Shown: piece by piece, positions 44,250 through 56,802 of the stretch | Layout of the letters: every line of letters starts with the position of its first letter | How positions within the stretch are numbered: the first letter of the stretch is position 1 | Assembly: GCF_900343015.1 (NCBI RefSeq) | Contig: NZ_LR025108.1 | Location: 186,001-250,000, forward strand | Direction of reading: 5' to 3' | From: Arsenophonus endosymbiont of Aleurodicus dispersus | GTDB lineage: Bacteria; Pseudomonadota; Gammaproteobacteria; Enterobacterales; Enterobacteriaceae | Length of the DNA: 64,000 bases | Position numbers and translations under genes: made by a program | The notes under the pieces: model-generated | Database searches by the model: none | The model's input: the letters and a program-made list of their open reading frames with translations, nothing else | What the model was told of the DNA's origin: nothing

Positions 44250-45200
44250 TTATATTCAACTTGCTTTTTAGTATAACTGCAATGACTAATTCATTCTTAC
44301 TGAGATACTGTAGCAATTCATAAGCTTCCTCATCTCAAACAAGAACACCATTACTATTTACACTTTCTGACTATCTTCAATTTGATTTAGATCAAAACTT
44401 TTCTAGTAAGATTTTTGCTAGATATTTAAATCTATTGGCTTATATCCATAATTTTTTTTTACAATTAGATATTAATAAATTTACTAGTGAGAAAATAAAA
44501 GTAGGACAGCTATATGAGTGAGATATTTAATTGAGCACAACAGCGGCGCTATGAGCTTTTTTAGTATGCTTTGCTTTATATGCCGCTAGATTTTACTAAA
44601 AACGATGTCATTGAAGTTGATAGAAGTAAAGCTCATTGGCCTAAAACTTTTGATTAGTTAAATAATCTATGGAATGCTAAAGTAAAATTTGATTGGTTAA
44701 AGCTAAAATTATCTGGTAAAAATAATATAGAAATTAAACTAAGTTTAACAAAAGGAAAAGGCTATAATTTGGCATTTAAACGGCTTGCGCAAAAGTAAAG
44801 TGAAGATGTTTTTCAATTAATTATGGATGCTTTTGCAAAAAAAATAGATCAACATACTAACTATCTTTATCCCCTAAAAACTGAACAATTTAACTAAAAA
44901 ATAAGTTTATCATTAGAAGGTATAGGTATAGGAGCACGGCAAGAGGAAGATTATATTCTTATCAACTAAATGGGTGGCCCAGCAGGAAAAGTTAAATTAT
45001 TAAAGGTTAGCAATAAGATAATTGGTGTGGGCGAAACAGGTAAGTTAATGATAGATGTTATTAAAAATAAAGAAGCTGACACAATTAAATTAAGTAATAT
45101 TAATGAACACTTTGTTTAACAAAGTAAATAATTATTAAAGATAATTTACCTAAAAATTATAAATTACCAGATACATCGTTTGATAAAATAGTAAAATTTT
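44250..45200 (+). pseudogene. prc: prc relic (periplasmic tail-specific protease)
   Basis: Directly after proQ the plus strand reads as Prc with scattered stops: DRSKAHWPKTFD, a stop, LNNLWNAKVKFDWLKLKLSGK; then SEDVFQLIMDAFAKKIDQHT; then ISLSLEGIGIGARQEEDY and NKIIGVGETGKLMIDVI of the PDZ domain. These follow E. coli Prc over about 300 residues. The catalytic serine-lysine half, which should come next, is missing: the relic stops after the PDZ domain and a terminator appears at 45271. Both stops and truncation make it non-functional. The order proQ-prc-htpX is as in E. coli. Confidence 0.9.
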
Positions 45201-45977
45201 AGTTGATCTTAAAATTAACAAGCTTAGTATCTGGCTAAAAATAATAAAAAAATTATTTTTACTTAAAATAAAAACTAGCAAAAGCTAGTTTTTTAGTACA
45301 TATAGTTTATTACAGGTTAAAATAACTTTTAAATTTAATTCAGTGTATCGTTGTTGCTACAGCAACAACTTTTTAAAAATTAATTAATTCAGAAAATTAT
45401 TTTAAAATAACAGCTAAAATTTAAATAAAATTATGCTGGTAATTAGGTATTTTTTATTTTTTTTACTAAAAAAGCGACAAATTAATAAACATTACAGTTA
45501 CATTAATTTTAAATGCTTGATTGTAGACATTAAATTTTAATTATATACCTTAACATAATTAAGTTTGTTTTTTATCAGTAAACTATTTTTATATTTTAAT
45601 TTAATTAAATTAATTGTTAAATATTAAGTTTAAATATTAAATTTATATTCTGATATATAATTATTTTATCTAAAAATGGTTAGTATAATTAATTTAATAT
45701 AAATATTATATTTTTCCTTGAGTAACTATAGGTTGTCAACAACCAGATAATTTATTATAGTTATTTTGTATAGTGTTTAACTATAGTTTTTTTATAGAAA
45801 CCCATAAATTATATAATAATTATTATTTAAATATAATATAAATACTAGTTTTTTATAAAAATGTAAAGTTGAGTAGTTTTTATACCCAATAACAATTTAG
45901 GAAAATATTTTCAAAGCATTATTTATATTACTAATTTAATGTTCATTGTTGTTAATTAATAAAGGAAATAAATTTTT
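45201..45977. other. Region between prc relic and htpX
   Basis: About 780 bases of very AT-rich DNA. The missing 3' half of prc should have been here, but nothing aligns. It includes the terminator at 45271-45294 and must include the htpX promoter, which I could not identify; no sigma-32 type boxes like those of groS were found. Confidence 0.45.
45271..45294 (+). terminator. Rho-independent terminator behind the prc relic
   Basis: AAAACTAGC and GCTAGTTTT pair around an AAAA loop, followed by TT. It is a well-formed hairpin in DNA that is otherwise decayed, and nearly symmetrical, so it could work on both strands. It probably ends the proQ transcript now that prc is gone. Confidence 0.8.
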
Positions 45978-46862
45978 ATGATGCGAATAGCCTTGTTTTT
46001 ACTTACAAACTTATTGGTAATGTTTGTATTTGGAATTATTTTGAGTTTAACCGGTATTCAGGAACAAAGCGTTTCAGAGCTAGTAATTATGGCTGGACTT
46101 TTGGGGTTTAGTGGCTCATTTATCTCATTATTAATGTCAAAATGGATGGCATTACGTTCTATCGATGGTCAAGTAATTGAAAATCCAACAACAGAAATAG
46201 ATCATTGGTTGTTAAATACTGTTAAACTTCAGTCCGATCAAGCTGGCATTAAAATGCCAGAAGTAGCTATTTATAATGCACTAGATATTAATGCTTTTGC
46301 TACTGGAGCTTATCGTGATGCGGCAATGGTTGCTGTTAGCACGGGTTTACTAAAAAGTATGAATAGGGATGAAGCAGAAGCGGTTATAGCGCACGAAATA
46401 AGTCATATTGTTAATGGTGATATGGTCACAATGACTTTATTACAAGGGATAGTAAATACTTTTGTTATTTTTATTTCGCGTATAATTGCTCAGCTGGCAT
46501 CTAGATTTTTATCAAATAATAACAATGACAGTGAAAATAGACAGGGTAATAAATTAATTTACTTTGCGGTATCAATAGTGTTAGAAAGTGTATTCGGCAT
46601 TTTGGCTAGTATTATTACTATGTGGTTCTCACGTTATCGTGAATTCCGCGCTGATGCAGGGTCAGCTAATTTAGTAGGTAAAGAAAAAATGATTTCGGCT
46701 CTACAGCGGCTAAAAATAAGTTATGAACCGCAGGAAGCTAGCAGTATAATAGCTTTTTGCATCAACGGACGTACTAAATCTTTTAGTGAGTTGTTTTTAT
46801 CTCACCCCCCTATTGATAAACGTATTAAAGCTTTACGTATGGGCACTTATCTTAATCATTAA
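45978..46862 (+). CDS. htpX: Membrane-bound zinc metalloprotease HtpX
   Basis: HtpX is an inner-membrane M48 protease that degrades damaged membrane proteins together with FtsH. The zinc site [11 protein letters not shown] is intact, with the third ligand region near [16 protein letters not shown]. Two N-terminal hydrophobic helices (about 5-25, 30-55) and two central ones (about 155-215) match the family topology. It has 294 residues against 293 in E. coli. GAAAGGAAA-like ribosome-binding sequence (AAAGGAAAT) precedes the start. It persists beside the dead prc, so membrane quality control is favoured over periplasmic processing. Confidence 0.95.
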   Translation: MMRIALFLLTNLLVMFVFGIILSLTGIQEQSVSELVIMAGLLGFSGSFISLLMSKWMALRSIDGQVIENPTTEIDHWLLNTVKLQSDQAGIKMPEVAIYNALDINAFATGAYRDAAMVAVSTGLLKSMNRDEAEAVIAHEISHIVNGDMVTMTLLQGIVNTFVIFISRIIAQLASRFLSNNNNDSENRQGNKLIYFAVSIVLESVFGILASIITMWFSRYREFRADAGSANLVGKEKMISALQRLKISYEPQEASSIIAFCINGRTKSFSELFLSHPPIDKRIKALRMGTYLNH

Positions 46863-47630
46863 GATAATACCGACCAACCTAATATAGATTTTTATCTCCA
46901 CAAGATTATGCGATAAGGCCGAAGATGATTCGCCGCTAAACCAGTTGAAAATAAAGTAAAAAAACATGTTACCTGTATTATTATTTTATAAGTATAGCTA
47001 ATATAATCTTACTATTGTCAAGCTAATAACCAGGAATAGACAATTTCTAGTTAAAAATTAACTAATTGGCAAAATTACCCGGTATTATAATATATTTTTG
47101 AGCGGTTAATTCACCTGGTAATTAGTTGATAAAAAAAATAAAACTAAGAGTAGTTATAATAAATTCAGAAAATAAATTAATAATTTTGAAAGGGCAATGA
47201 TAATATTTAGCTCTACACTAGAAATAGATAAACATAATATATAGATAACTTGAATATATTGAACCTAGGTATAAAAATTGTTTTTTATCAGAAATGGTAC
47301 AAAAAATTTGAACTAGTAATCAATTTATAGATATCTATAATTAGACTATTATTATGGGTCATAATAGTAAAGAATAAATATTATCAAACAGATCCTATCT
47401 TCTATAACGTAGTAGAGCAATGTGATGTGCTTTGAAAAGCTGTTACACTTATTTTTACCATAACCAATGGTTGTAATAATAAGATTCACTTTTGTACTTG
47501 GCTTTGATTAATCTATCAATTTAAAATTGAGCTCTAACAAATATAAAGTCCATGTAAGTTATTTTGGGTCTTAAATCTTTTGTGATCTTTATCTATTATT
47601 TTAATTTTTTTTTAAAATTACTAAAGTGAA
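46863..47630. other. Convergent intergenic region htpX/ychF
   Basis: About 770 bases. htpX and ychF are not neighbours in E. coli, so a rearrangement joined them. No relic, RNA gene or good terminator is recognised. Confidence 0.45.
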
Positions 47631-48722
47631 TTAAACATTAAACAAAAAATTTATCACATCGCCATCTTGCACAATATAATCTTTCCCCTCGGCGCGCATT
47701 TTCCCTGCTTCTTTCGCACCTTGCTCGCCGTTATAGTGAATAAAATCAGCAAATGAGATTGTCTGAGCACGGATAAACCCTTTTTTAAAGTCAGTGTGAA
47801 TTTTACCGGCAGCTTGTAGTGCTGTGGCACCACCTGGAATGGTCCAGGCACGAACTTCTTTGACCCCGGCAGTAAAATAAGTTTGTAAATTAAGTAACTT
47901 ATAACCGGCTCGCCTTACATAATTTAATCTTGGTTCTTCAATACCTAACTCCACCATAAATTTTTCACGTTCATCTTCATTCAGTCCAGCAATATCAGCT
48001 TCAACAGTAGCGCATACTGGCACGACAACCGATCCTTCTTTTTCAGCAATGGCTCGTACTACCTCTAGGTGCGGATTGTTGTTAAACCCATCTTCACTAA
48101 CATTGGCAATATACATGGTTGGTTTTAAGCTTAAAAAACTAAGATAGCTGATGGCCGCTTTTTCTTCTTTACTTAACGCTAAAGTTCTTAGCATCTCTGC
48201 TTTTTTAAGATACGGTAGACATTTTGTCAAAATGTCTAATTCAATATTTGCTTCTTTGTCTACACATTTAGCTTTTTTCTTAAGACGATGAATAGCGCGT
48301 TCACAGGTATCTAGGTCAGCTAATGCTAATTCAGTATTAATGGTATTAATATCTGCTAACGGATTGACCTGACCAGCAACATGGATGATATTATCACTGT
48401 TAAAACAGCGAACAACATGGCCGAGCGCTTTAGTTTCACGGATGTTAGTTAAAAATTTATTGCCCAAACCTTCTCCTTTAGACGCACCTTTTACCAGTCC
48501 AGCAATATCGATAAATTCCATGGTGGTGGGTAATACTCGCTGTGGTTTAATAATATTCGCTAATTGATCAAGACGAGTATCAGGCATCGATACCACCCTC
48601 ATATTAGGCTCAATAGTACAGAAAGGAAAGTTTGCTACCTCAACTCCGGCTTTAGTAAGTGCATTAAAAAGCGTTGATTTTCCTATATTGGGCAACCCAA
48701 CAATACCGCATTTAAATCTCAT
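47631..48722 (-). CDS. ychF: Redox-regulated ATPase YchF (OBG family)
   Basis: YchF is an Obg-family P-loop protein that prefers ATP and associates with ribosomes. The 363 residues equal E. coli. It shows G1 [10 protein letters not shown]3 [17 protein letters not shown] and the altered G4 motif NVSEDGF, the hallmark of the YchF branch. The C-terminal TGS-like domain (about 280-363) ends in [10 protein letters not shown]. It lies 114 bases downstream of pth on the same strand, the usual pair. Confidence 0.96.
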   Translation of the reverse strand: MRFKCGIVGLPNIGKSTLFNALTKAGVEVANFPFCTIEPNMRVVSMPDTRLDQLANIIKPQRVLPTTMEFIDIAGLVKGASKGEGLGNKFLTNIRETKALGHVVRCFNSDNIIHVAGQVNPLADINTINTELALADLDTCERAIHRLKKKAKCVDKEANIELDILTKCLPYLKKAEMLRTLALSKEEKAAISYLSFLSLKPTMYIANVSEDGFNNNPHLEVVRAIAEKEGSVVVPVCATVEADIAGLNEDEREKFMVELGIEEPRLNYVRRAGYKLLNLQTYFTAGVKEVRAWTIPGGATALQAAGKIHTDFKKGFIRAQTISFADFIHYNGEQGAKEAGKMRAEGKDYIVQDGDVINFLFNV

Positions 48723-48836
48723 AAATATGTTCCATTAATTTTTATATGTTAAATTGCATCTCGCTAATTGATAAATATAAATAAATTTATCAATTTTTAT
48801 AACCGTAAACCTGATATTGCTGAAGAATAGCATTAA

Positions 48837-49427
48837 CTATATATATACCTTAAAAGCGTGTAACTGGTTTACTGCCCTATTAACTCCTTCATTAAAGAGA
48901 ATATGTGTGCAACGTATGGTTTCAACAATGGTATTATCAATTAATTTTTGTTCCTGGAGGGATGGTTTATTTAAAACAAAGCTGACAACTTTATTTTTAT
49001 CACCTGGATGACCAATACCGATGCGTAAACGGTAAAAATTAGAATTTTTGCCCAGTTTATTTTGAATATCTTTAACTCCGTTATGTCCACCATTACTACC
49101 ACCTAATTTTATTTTTGCTGTACCTGGCATTAAATATAATTCATCATGAGCAATAAGAATTTCAGCTGGCTTTATGCAATAAAAATTAGCTAATGCTAAT
49201 ACTGATTTTCCACTAAGATTCATATATGTTGTCGGTATTAGTAAGCGAACGTCATTATCTGACAACTGGATCTTCGCTGTATAACCAAAAAATTTACTTG
49301 CTTCTTTTAGAGATTTATTATGTTGTTTGGCTAATAATTCAACATACCAGGCGCCTACATTATGCCTAGTAAGCGCATATTTATAACCTGGATTAGCAAG
49401 ACCAACTATTAGTTTTATATTACTCAC
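48837..49427 (-). CDS. pth: Peptidyl-tRNA hydrolase
   Basis: Pth frees tRNA from peptidyl-tRNAs that drop off ribosomes; it is essential. The 196 residues include the catalytic set: Asn in [10 protein letters not shown], the general-base His in TRHNVGAWY, and Asp in AHDELYL. The loop [13 protein letters not shown] is conserved. It is paired with ychF as in E. coli. ychH, which lies next to pth in E. coli, is absent. Confidence 0.97.
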   Translation of the reverse strand: MSNIKLIVGLANPGYKYALTRHNVGAWYVELLAKQHNKSLKEASKFFGYTAKIQLSDNDVRLLIPTTYMNLSGKSVLALANFYCIKPAEILIAHDELYLMPGTAKIKLGGSNGGHNGVKDIQNKLGKNSNFYRLRIGIGHPGDKNKVVSFVLNKPSLQEQKLIDNTIVETIRCTHILFNEGVNRAVNQLHAFKVYI

Positions 49428-49738
49428 AATATGATTGTACTATTGAGTAGTTTTAATTAAATAATATAGTTTACCTTTTCTGCCAAAATAGTACAAAAGT
49501 TAAATTTAATGATAGTAGAATAGGTTAATTATATTAACCTATATTAGGGAATATTATTATTTTCATATAACAATAAGAGATAAAATTAAAACAGTACTTC
49601 CTATTTTAAAATTACCTAATATTAATTGGTATAAAAATTACTGTTATCAGTATTGCTTGATACTATATTGAATTATGTTTTTAGTGATAAATACCATAAT
49701 TTGAATAATACGAAATTTTGATGAGCTTAATTTATTAT
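49428..49738. other. Intergenic region between prs and pth
   Basis: About 310 bases with no recognised gene or relic. It includes no obvious terminator for prs. Confidence 0.4.
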
Positions 49739-51250
<1,512 letters not shown>

Positions 51251-51840
51251 ATTTGCTTATAAATTTGAATGATGAGCAATTAGTTAGCAACCAAATTACC
51301 AATCTGGCATTGTTTAAATCATGATCACCATACCTGTTAATTGATAAATTAACAGTGCTAAAGAATATTTAACATATTTTTTACATTCTCTATCCATTAA
51401 CTAAAGAACATTAGGTATTATCTTAAGCTATAATTTTATTTTTATTGCTAAAAGCATTTTGCATAGGTTTTATTATCCGTACTAATATAAGTTAAAATAC
51501 CACTAGGTTAAAATTTTGTTAGCTTTATAATAGATAAGTTATTAAGCTATTTAAAAGTTGTTAATTAAATTTATAAATCCTTTTTAAAAAGGAACTAGCG
51601 GAATAAATTTATCAAAATAGTCACATAAACTAGCAAACTACTTGTAAATCAGCATCATGAAATATTTTCTATTCATAATTTACTGATTAAAATTATTAGT
51701 TTTATTTTAGTCTGCTTAACAAATATTTAGAAAACATTAAGTTCCTTAAGATTAGTTAATCTGATATTATCTATACTAGGTATAAAGTATAAAATCAAGC
51801 ATATAACATGACGTAACCTGTTAACTTTTAGATTGTAAAG
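51251..51840. other. Decayed region between ispE and hemA relics
   Basis: About 590 bases where E. coli carries lolB (outer-membrane lipoprotein receptor) and the shared hemA/lolB promoter region. I could not align any frame to LolB or to the N-terminal half of IspE with confidence, so lolB appears eroded beyond recognition or deleted. Confidence 0.45.
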
Positions 51841-51849
51841 AACTGAAAC

Positions 51850-52660
51850 CGCACTGAATAATTTACTTAAGCAATAACTTGTTCATAATAGCATTGTGCT
51901 CTCTACATGTTGAGCTTTATCTCTATTGTTGACTAACAATAATCACTATAAGATAAATTAATTGATTATCATTTAAATTAAAATGATGTCATAGTAAGTA
52001 TTTATTGGCACTAAGATAATGTTGCTGTTAGCCACTTAATTCATATTGCCAGTTGATTAGATTTATCAGTTTTAAGTTAACTAAATATTTTATATCAAGC
52101 TTAAACAAGCTTTTTCTAAATCTCAGAACTATAAAAAGTTATCTATTAAATGGGATATTTTATTTCGGCACTTATTTTTAGATTAAGTTTTTTTATAGCA
52201 TGTAAGCTAGCTTATCAGATTTTTTATTTTACTGGGAGTGCTAGAGAAGTGATTGCTAATCAAGTTATTGCAAAAATTATCACTTTAGCTGAAATTAATA
52301 TCCGTTTAGCGCAGATATTGTTATTAGTTCTACTGCTAGAACTTTACCAATCATTAGTCATGGTAGGTGTGATAAGCCGATGTTGCTGATTGATATGGTT
52401 GTTCTATCAGATATTAAATTATATATTGATAACTAAATATTTATCTCTATAGAGTGCATCACTATTGTGCACATAAAGCTGAATAACTAAATAGATCAAA
52501 AAAGAGCTTTCTTTACTGCGAAATAGTGCAGACAGAGAGCAATTAATTAACTAATTGCTAAATTTGTTAATTAATTGCTTTATCCACTCACCAACCAAAT
52601 CAATTAAGCAGTAACATATGTCCACTATCTTAATCTTTTAAAAGATAGCTAAGGACTAGA
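51850..52660 (+). pseudogene. hemA: hemA relic (glutamyl-tRNA reductase)
   Basis: HemA makes glutamate-1-semialdehyde, the first step to heme. Plus-strand pieces are in order: SIVLSTC near 51900; SIYWH, a stop, DNVAVSHLIHIAS near 52000 (E. coli SLYWHQDNDAVSHLMRVAS); FFIACKLAYQIF near 52190, directly joined to VIAKIITLAEINIRLAQIL with most of the intervening NADPH-binding segment deleted; then LPIISHG and KPMLLIDMVVLSDI near 52345; and NCFIHSPTKSIKQ near 52580. Stops and deletions abound. The frame open at 52150-52389 is part of this relic. It precedes prfA as in E. coli, so prfA must now use another promoter. Confidence 0.9.
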
Positions 52661-52700
52661 GCAAAATTAAACTGAACATTAGTAAGGTCTAAAATAACGA

Positions 52701-53783
52701 ATGAAGTCTTCAATAATTGCTAAGTTAGAAGCATTGCAAGAACACTACGAAGAAATTCAAGCTCATCTAATTGATGCTGAAGTAATCGCAAATCAAGAAC
52801 GGTTTCAGGCATTATCTAAGGAGTATGCGCAGTTAACTGATGTAACCAAATGTTTTCAGTTATGGAGCAATCTTCAGAAAGATATTGAGATAGCTAAAAT
52901 ATTACTGCATGATCCGGAAATGCGCGATCTGGCCGAGGAAGAATTAAAAGAAACGAAAAAGCGTAATCATGAATTTGAAAAACAGTTACAGATTTTATTG
53001 TTACCAAAAGATCCAGATGATGAAAAAAATTGCTTTTTAGAAATTAGGGCTGGTACCGGTGGTAATGAGGCGGCAATATTTGCCGGTGATCTCTTTAGAA
53101 TGTATCACAACTATGCTGATTCTAATCGCTGGAGTATTGAAGTAATAAATGCGATTGAAAGAGAACACTGTGGTTACAAAGAAATTATAGCTAAAGTTTC
53201 TGGTGATAATGTATATAGCCGTCTAAAGTTTGAGTCAGGTGGACATCGTGTCCAGCGAGTGCCGGAAACAGAATCTCAAGGACGTATTCATACCTCTACT
53301 TGCACAGTAGCCATTCTGGCTGAAATATCTGCAACAGAATTACAGGATATTAACCCTAGTGACTTAAGAATTGATACTTTTCGTTCATCAGGGGCAGGCG
53401 GACAACACGTTAATACCACTGACTCCGCGATCCGTATTACCCATATTCCAACTGGAATTGTAGTAGAGTGTCAGGATGAACGTTCGCAGCATCAAAATAA
53501 AGCCAAAGCGCTGTCTGTTTTAGCTGCCCGTATTCGGGCATTAGAACTACAGAAACGCCGTGAAATAGAAGCATCTGAGCGCCGTAATTTACTAGGATCT
53601 GGTGATCGCTCCGATAGGATCCGAACCTATAATTTTCCCCAGGGTCGCATTACCGATCATCGTATCAATTTAACTATTTATCGTTTAAATGAAGTGATAG
53701 GGGGAAAGTTAGATATGTTGATTCAACCCATTATTAACCAATATAAAGCAGATCAAGTTTCTGCTTTATCGGAGCAGGATTAA
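52701..53783 (+). CDS. prfA: Peptide chain release factor 1
   Basis: RF1 recognises UAA and UAG and triggers peptide release. The 360 residues equal E. coli. The stop-codon reading PxT motif is in [11 protein letters not shown], and the catalytic GGQ in [13 protein letters not shown]. The N- and C-terminal domains are complete. The stop codon overlaps the prmC start (TAATG). Upstream hemA, with which it is co-transcribed in E. coli, is dead. Confidence 0.98.
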   Translation: MKSSIIAKLEALQEHYEEIQAHLIDAEVIANQERFQALSKEYAQLTDVTKCFQLWSNLQKDIEIAKILLHDPEMRDLAEEELKETKKRNHEFEKQLQILLLPKDPDDEKNCFLEIRAGTGGNEAAIFAGDLFRMYHNYADSNRWSIEVINAIEREHCGYKEIIAKVSGDNVYSRLKFESGGHRVQRVPETESQGRIHTSTCTVAILAEISATELQDINPSDLRIDTFRSSGAGGQHVNTTDSAIRITHIPTGIVVECQDERSQHQNKAKALSVLAARIRALELQKRREIEASERRNLLGSGDRSDRIRTYNFPQGRITDHRINLTIYRLNEVIGGKLDMLIQPIINQYKADQVSALSEQD

Positions 53784-54634
53784 TGAATTATCAGCATTGG
53801 TTAGCTTATGCTGCTAATAAACTTTGCCATAGTGATAGTGCTAAACGTGATGCTGAAATTTTATTGCAATATATAACAGTAAAAACACGTACTTTCCTTA
53901 TTGCATTTAACGAAACAGAATTAACCACTAAGCAACAACAACAGCTTGAATATCTATTAGATCGTCGAGCTAAGGGTGAACCTATAGCCTATTTAGTAGA
54001 AGAAAAAGAGTTTTGGTCTTTACCAATTAAAGTTTCACCTGTTACATTAATACCTCGTGCGGATACAGAATGCTTAGTTGAGCGCGCATTACAATTTTTA
54101 TCAGAAAAACAAGGAGTAAAAATACTAGATTTTGGTACTGGTACCGGCGCTGTTGCGTTAGCATTAGCATCAGAGTATCCACAAGCGCAGATAGTCGGCG
54201 TTGATATTAGTGATGCTGCAATTGAGTTAGCCCAACTTAATGCAAATAATTTGGTGATGAATAATGTCATATTTTGCAAAAGTAATTGGTTTACTTCACT
54301 ACCTATTCAGCAATTTGATATGATTGTAAGTAATCCACCTTATATTGATGAATATGATCCATATTTAAAACAAGGTGATGTGCGTTTTGAACCTAAAACT
54401 GCATTAATCTCGGCTAATCATGGGTTGGCTGATATTAAATTGATAATTGAACAATCGTGTAATTATTTAACTAATAATGGATGGCTTTTACTCGAACACG
54501 GGTGGTTGCAGGGAAGGCAAGTAAGGCAGTTATTTTACTATAATAATTATCAACAGGTAGTAACTTTTAAGGATTATGGAGGTAATAGTCGTATTACAGC
54601 AGGTAAATGGAAATGTGATGAAACCCATCGCTGA
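53783..54634 (+). CDS. prmC: Release factor glutamine methyltransferase
   Basis: PrmC methylates the GGQ glutamine of RF1 and RF2, raising release activity. The 283 residues show the SAM-binding motif ILDFGTGTGAVALALA and the catalytic NPPYIDEYD. The N-terminal RF-binding domain (about 1-75) is retained. It overlaps prfA by one base, so the two are translationally coupled. Its last 17 bases contain the former start codon of sirB1. Confidence 0.97.
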   Translation: MNYQHWLAYAANKLCHSDSAKRDAEILLQYITVKTRTFLIAFNETELTTKQQQQLEYLLDRRAKGEPIAYLVEEKEFWSLPIKVSPVTLIPRADTECLVERALQFLSEKQGVKILDFGTGTGAVALALASEYPQAQIVGVDISDAAIELAQLNANNLVMNNVIFCKSNWFTSLPIQQFDMIVSNPPYIDEYDPYLKQGDVRFEPKTALISANHGLADIKLIIEQSCNYLTNNGWLLLEHGWLQGRQVRQLFYYNNYQQVVTFKDYGGNSRITAGKWKCDETHR

Positions 54635-54990
54635 TTTCAAATTTAATAAAGCACCACTGAGCTTATTATACAGGTTTCATAGATTGTTCGACTAGATTAT
54701 CCTGTTTAACAAGTTAATGCACAACTTTTGCTTTTAGTGGCGGAAGCAAGATAAACAATATAAGATGATGATATAGAAACGCAAGTATATATATTACTAA
54801 ATTTACTTTATAGAGATTGGATTTTTAGCAGTGTAATAGAAGTTTACTAGCTTATCTGAGCTACTGCTGGGAATGCATATTATTTTTATAACTAAACTTA
54901 TTCTATGGTGTTCTCAAGAAAGTACTTATTGGTAACCCCCATAAATGGGGATCAGCGAATGGGTAAATTAGTTATGTTAATAAAAAGAAA
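54618..54990 (+). pseudogene. sirB1: sirB1 relic (transglutaminase/TPR-like protein)
   Basis: From the ATG at 54618, inside the end of prmC, the plus strand reads MKPIADFKFNKAPLSL, matching MRSLADFEFNKAPLCE of E. coli SirB1 (YchA). After stops and shifts, NLLYRDWIF, AGNAYY and a VTPINGDQRMG stretch match LFYGDWGF, QGSAVSLG and INPFNGESLSE. The remainder of the gene is gone. E. coli has the same prmC-sirB1 overlap. Confidence 0.82.
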
Positions 54991-55197
54991 AGATATAAAA
55001 TAAACTGCGTATCTAATTATTATACACAAAACGTTTGTGTACAATAAAAGCAACGGTTAATGGAAGAAAGAATGTAACAAGAGCTAATAATTTAGCAAAA
55101 ATTATTGCTTTTTTGATCATCAAGATGAAATCTATAATGACTTGTCTTATTTATATTGAATGTAATAATGTAGTCATTTATCCTCAATAAATAAGCA

Positions 55198-55458
55198 GCA
55201 GATTATATTGTATTGATCATAAAAAATCGTACGGCTTTATTAGCACGTCAAACTCATAAAGAAGCCGGTAATAAAAAAATTATTCTCTGTTATCGTGGAG
55301 TAAACTTTGGTTATTATAATTTATTGTTAGATATGTTATGGTTTTATTTCATGGTGAATATATCAAATTATTCCCCGGTTGTATTTAACGGTAACTCATT
55401 AGTTCTGCATAATGATCCGGATAATGCAAAATGTGATAATCCATCGTATTTGTACTAA
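55198..55458 (+). pseudogene. kdsA: kdsA relic (KDO-8-phosphate synthase)
   Basis: The plus strand reads ADYIVLIIKNRTALLARQT, then KEAGNKKIILCYRGVNFGYY and NLLLDMLWFYFM, then SNYSPVVFNGNSLVL, then DPDNAKCDNPSYL. These match four separate pieces of E. coli KdsA ([61 protein letters not shown]) joined by two in-frame deletions. The frame is open over about 80 codons, but the N-terminal 100 or so residues and catalytic segments are missing, and the key Asp of [10 protein letters not shown] is Tyr at both places. It cannot be a working synthase. KDO is the inner sugar of LPS. Confidence 0.88.
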
Positions 55459-55555
55459 TGCGCTGCTCTGTAGTGTAGCTAGACCTTACTCAGATTTGTG
55501 TACAAATCTTTGGCAAATCAGGAAACTAAAAATGTTTGTTATAATATATTTTATA

Positions 55556-55644
55556 TGGCGGTGAGAGAGGGATTCGAACCCTCGATACGTTTTTCCGTTA
55601 CACACTTTCCAGGCGTGCTCCTTCAGCCACTTGGATACCTCACC
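55556..55644 (-). tRNA. tRNA-Ser (GGA)
   Basis: A class II tRNA with acceptor GGTGAGG/TCTCACC-type pairing, D arm AAGTGGCTGAAGGAGC, anticodon GGA (plus strand 55608-55610) in loop CTGGAAA, a long variable arm (TAACGGAAAAACGTA) and T arm with GGTTCGAATCC. The 3' CCA is encoded (55556-55558). Closely similar to E. coli tRNA-Ser(GGA). It is one of two functional genes in a 5-kb decayed tract. Confidence 0.97.
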
Positions 55645-55944
55645 GCTTATCACTATAGTAGTGATACTAAAATTACATAGGATACTATAGAAAAAAGTTG
55701 ACTAACCGTCAATAATATATTATTACTTTTATTTCTTTTGCAGTTAACAAGATAAATAAAGAACAATATATTTAATATTACAGACAATATTTTATTATTC
55801 TTACTAATCAGTAAAATTATTAAATGCATAGCATAAGTTTGAAATAAATGAATTTTACGTTATTAATGCTAGCTAGGGGCTAGGGGCACTATTTAATCGT
55901 TTGCCAAAGGCAACCTTTTAGCTGCTTAATAGTTGCTAATTTGT

Positions 55945-56419
55945 TTATTCTACTAATAGTATGACTAACTTACCTTGTTTAACTTGAAGTACTTTAGTAA
56001 TTTTTTTTATTAATGCTTATGATTTATTTTTTTCTGGTTGTAATATATAGACTGGATTTTTTTCAAAATATGATTTTAATGCTTGGTAATTTTGTGATCT
56101 AAAATTATAAAAATTTTTAATAGATATCACCGGTAGCTGCGTTAAAATAGGGTAGTGACGTGATAGTTAAAGAGACTTCTGCATATTTTGAGCCTAATAG
56201 TGTTTCAAGCTTAATTTTAGCTACTCCGGTTAGGGTAATTTTGGTTCAGGACGACCTATTTGAGTAGAAAAATTGGCTAGATCGATATTGACATTAGCAA
56301 GTTTAGCAAACACTATAGTGTATATGGTTAGCTAGATAGTCATTAATATTATATTCACTAATCCTTAATTCTGTTAATTGATCGCATGAGCATAGTGCTC
56401 CTGCAAACAAGTTATTCAT
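55945..56419 (-). pseudogene. yceB: yceB relic (DUF1439 outer-membrane lipoprotein)
   Basis: Starting at the ATG at 56419 the minus strand reads NNLFAGALCSCDQLTELRIS, resembling the lipoprotein N-terminus of E. coli YceB. After stops come FSTQIGRPEP and VTLTGVAKIKLETLLGSK and LPYFNAATGDIY (E. coli TSQIGREEP, VTLTGDANLDMNSLFGSQ, LPVFDKEKGAIF), and finally QALKSYFEKNPVYI and KVLQVKQGKLVI. Several stops and frameshifts interrupt it. It starts a run of relics (yceB, mdtH, rimJ, murJ) in the E. coli order. Confidence 0.85.
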
Positions 56420-56802
56420 AATTAATTTTTTTCCTATAGATATGCCAAGTCAGTGTCTGTAAATCCAATCTTATAACTGCTGCCAGCATGTGGATCTGCC
56501 AATAAAACGCTTATTCACTAGCTGATTCAACTGGTGATGGTACCTAAATTAAAACATATTGATTTAAAATAGATAAACTAAATGGTTGGTATTTCTAGGA
56601 TTCTGATAAGTAACCGAGTCATGAACCGTTGTAAGAAGCGAAAATAGTTTTGATTCTAATCAGATAAATTAAAGATCTAATGGTTAAATGGCATACATTT
56701 ATTTGTTATTTAATAGCAGTTAGTTATTTCATTAATATAATGAGAAATATTCGCATAAGTTGCCAGTAAACAATAAAATAACTGGTGAGAATAAAAACAT
56801 AT
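56420..56802. other. Gap between yceB and mdtH relics
   Basis: About 380 bases where E. coli has grxB and the 3' part of mdtH. I could not align either. No functional element recognised. Confidence 0.4.

Noticed and set aside
52150-52389. 79-codon plus-strand frame that could look like a small membrane protein
   Set aside because: It is the middle of the hemA relic with a deletion; flanking frames continue HemA on both sides.
55023-55041. Perfect palindrome TACACAAA ACG TTTGTGTA as a possible operator
   Set aside because: It lies between two pseudogenes with no live gene to control; probably a relic or chance.
55213-55458. 81-codon plus-strand frame that could pass for a novel small gene
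   Set aside because: It is four joined fragments of KdsA; catalytic parts are missing.
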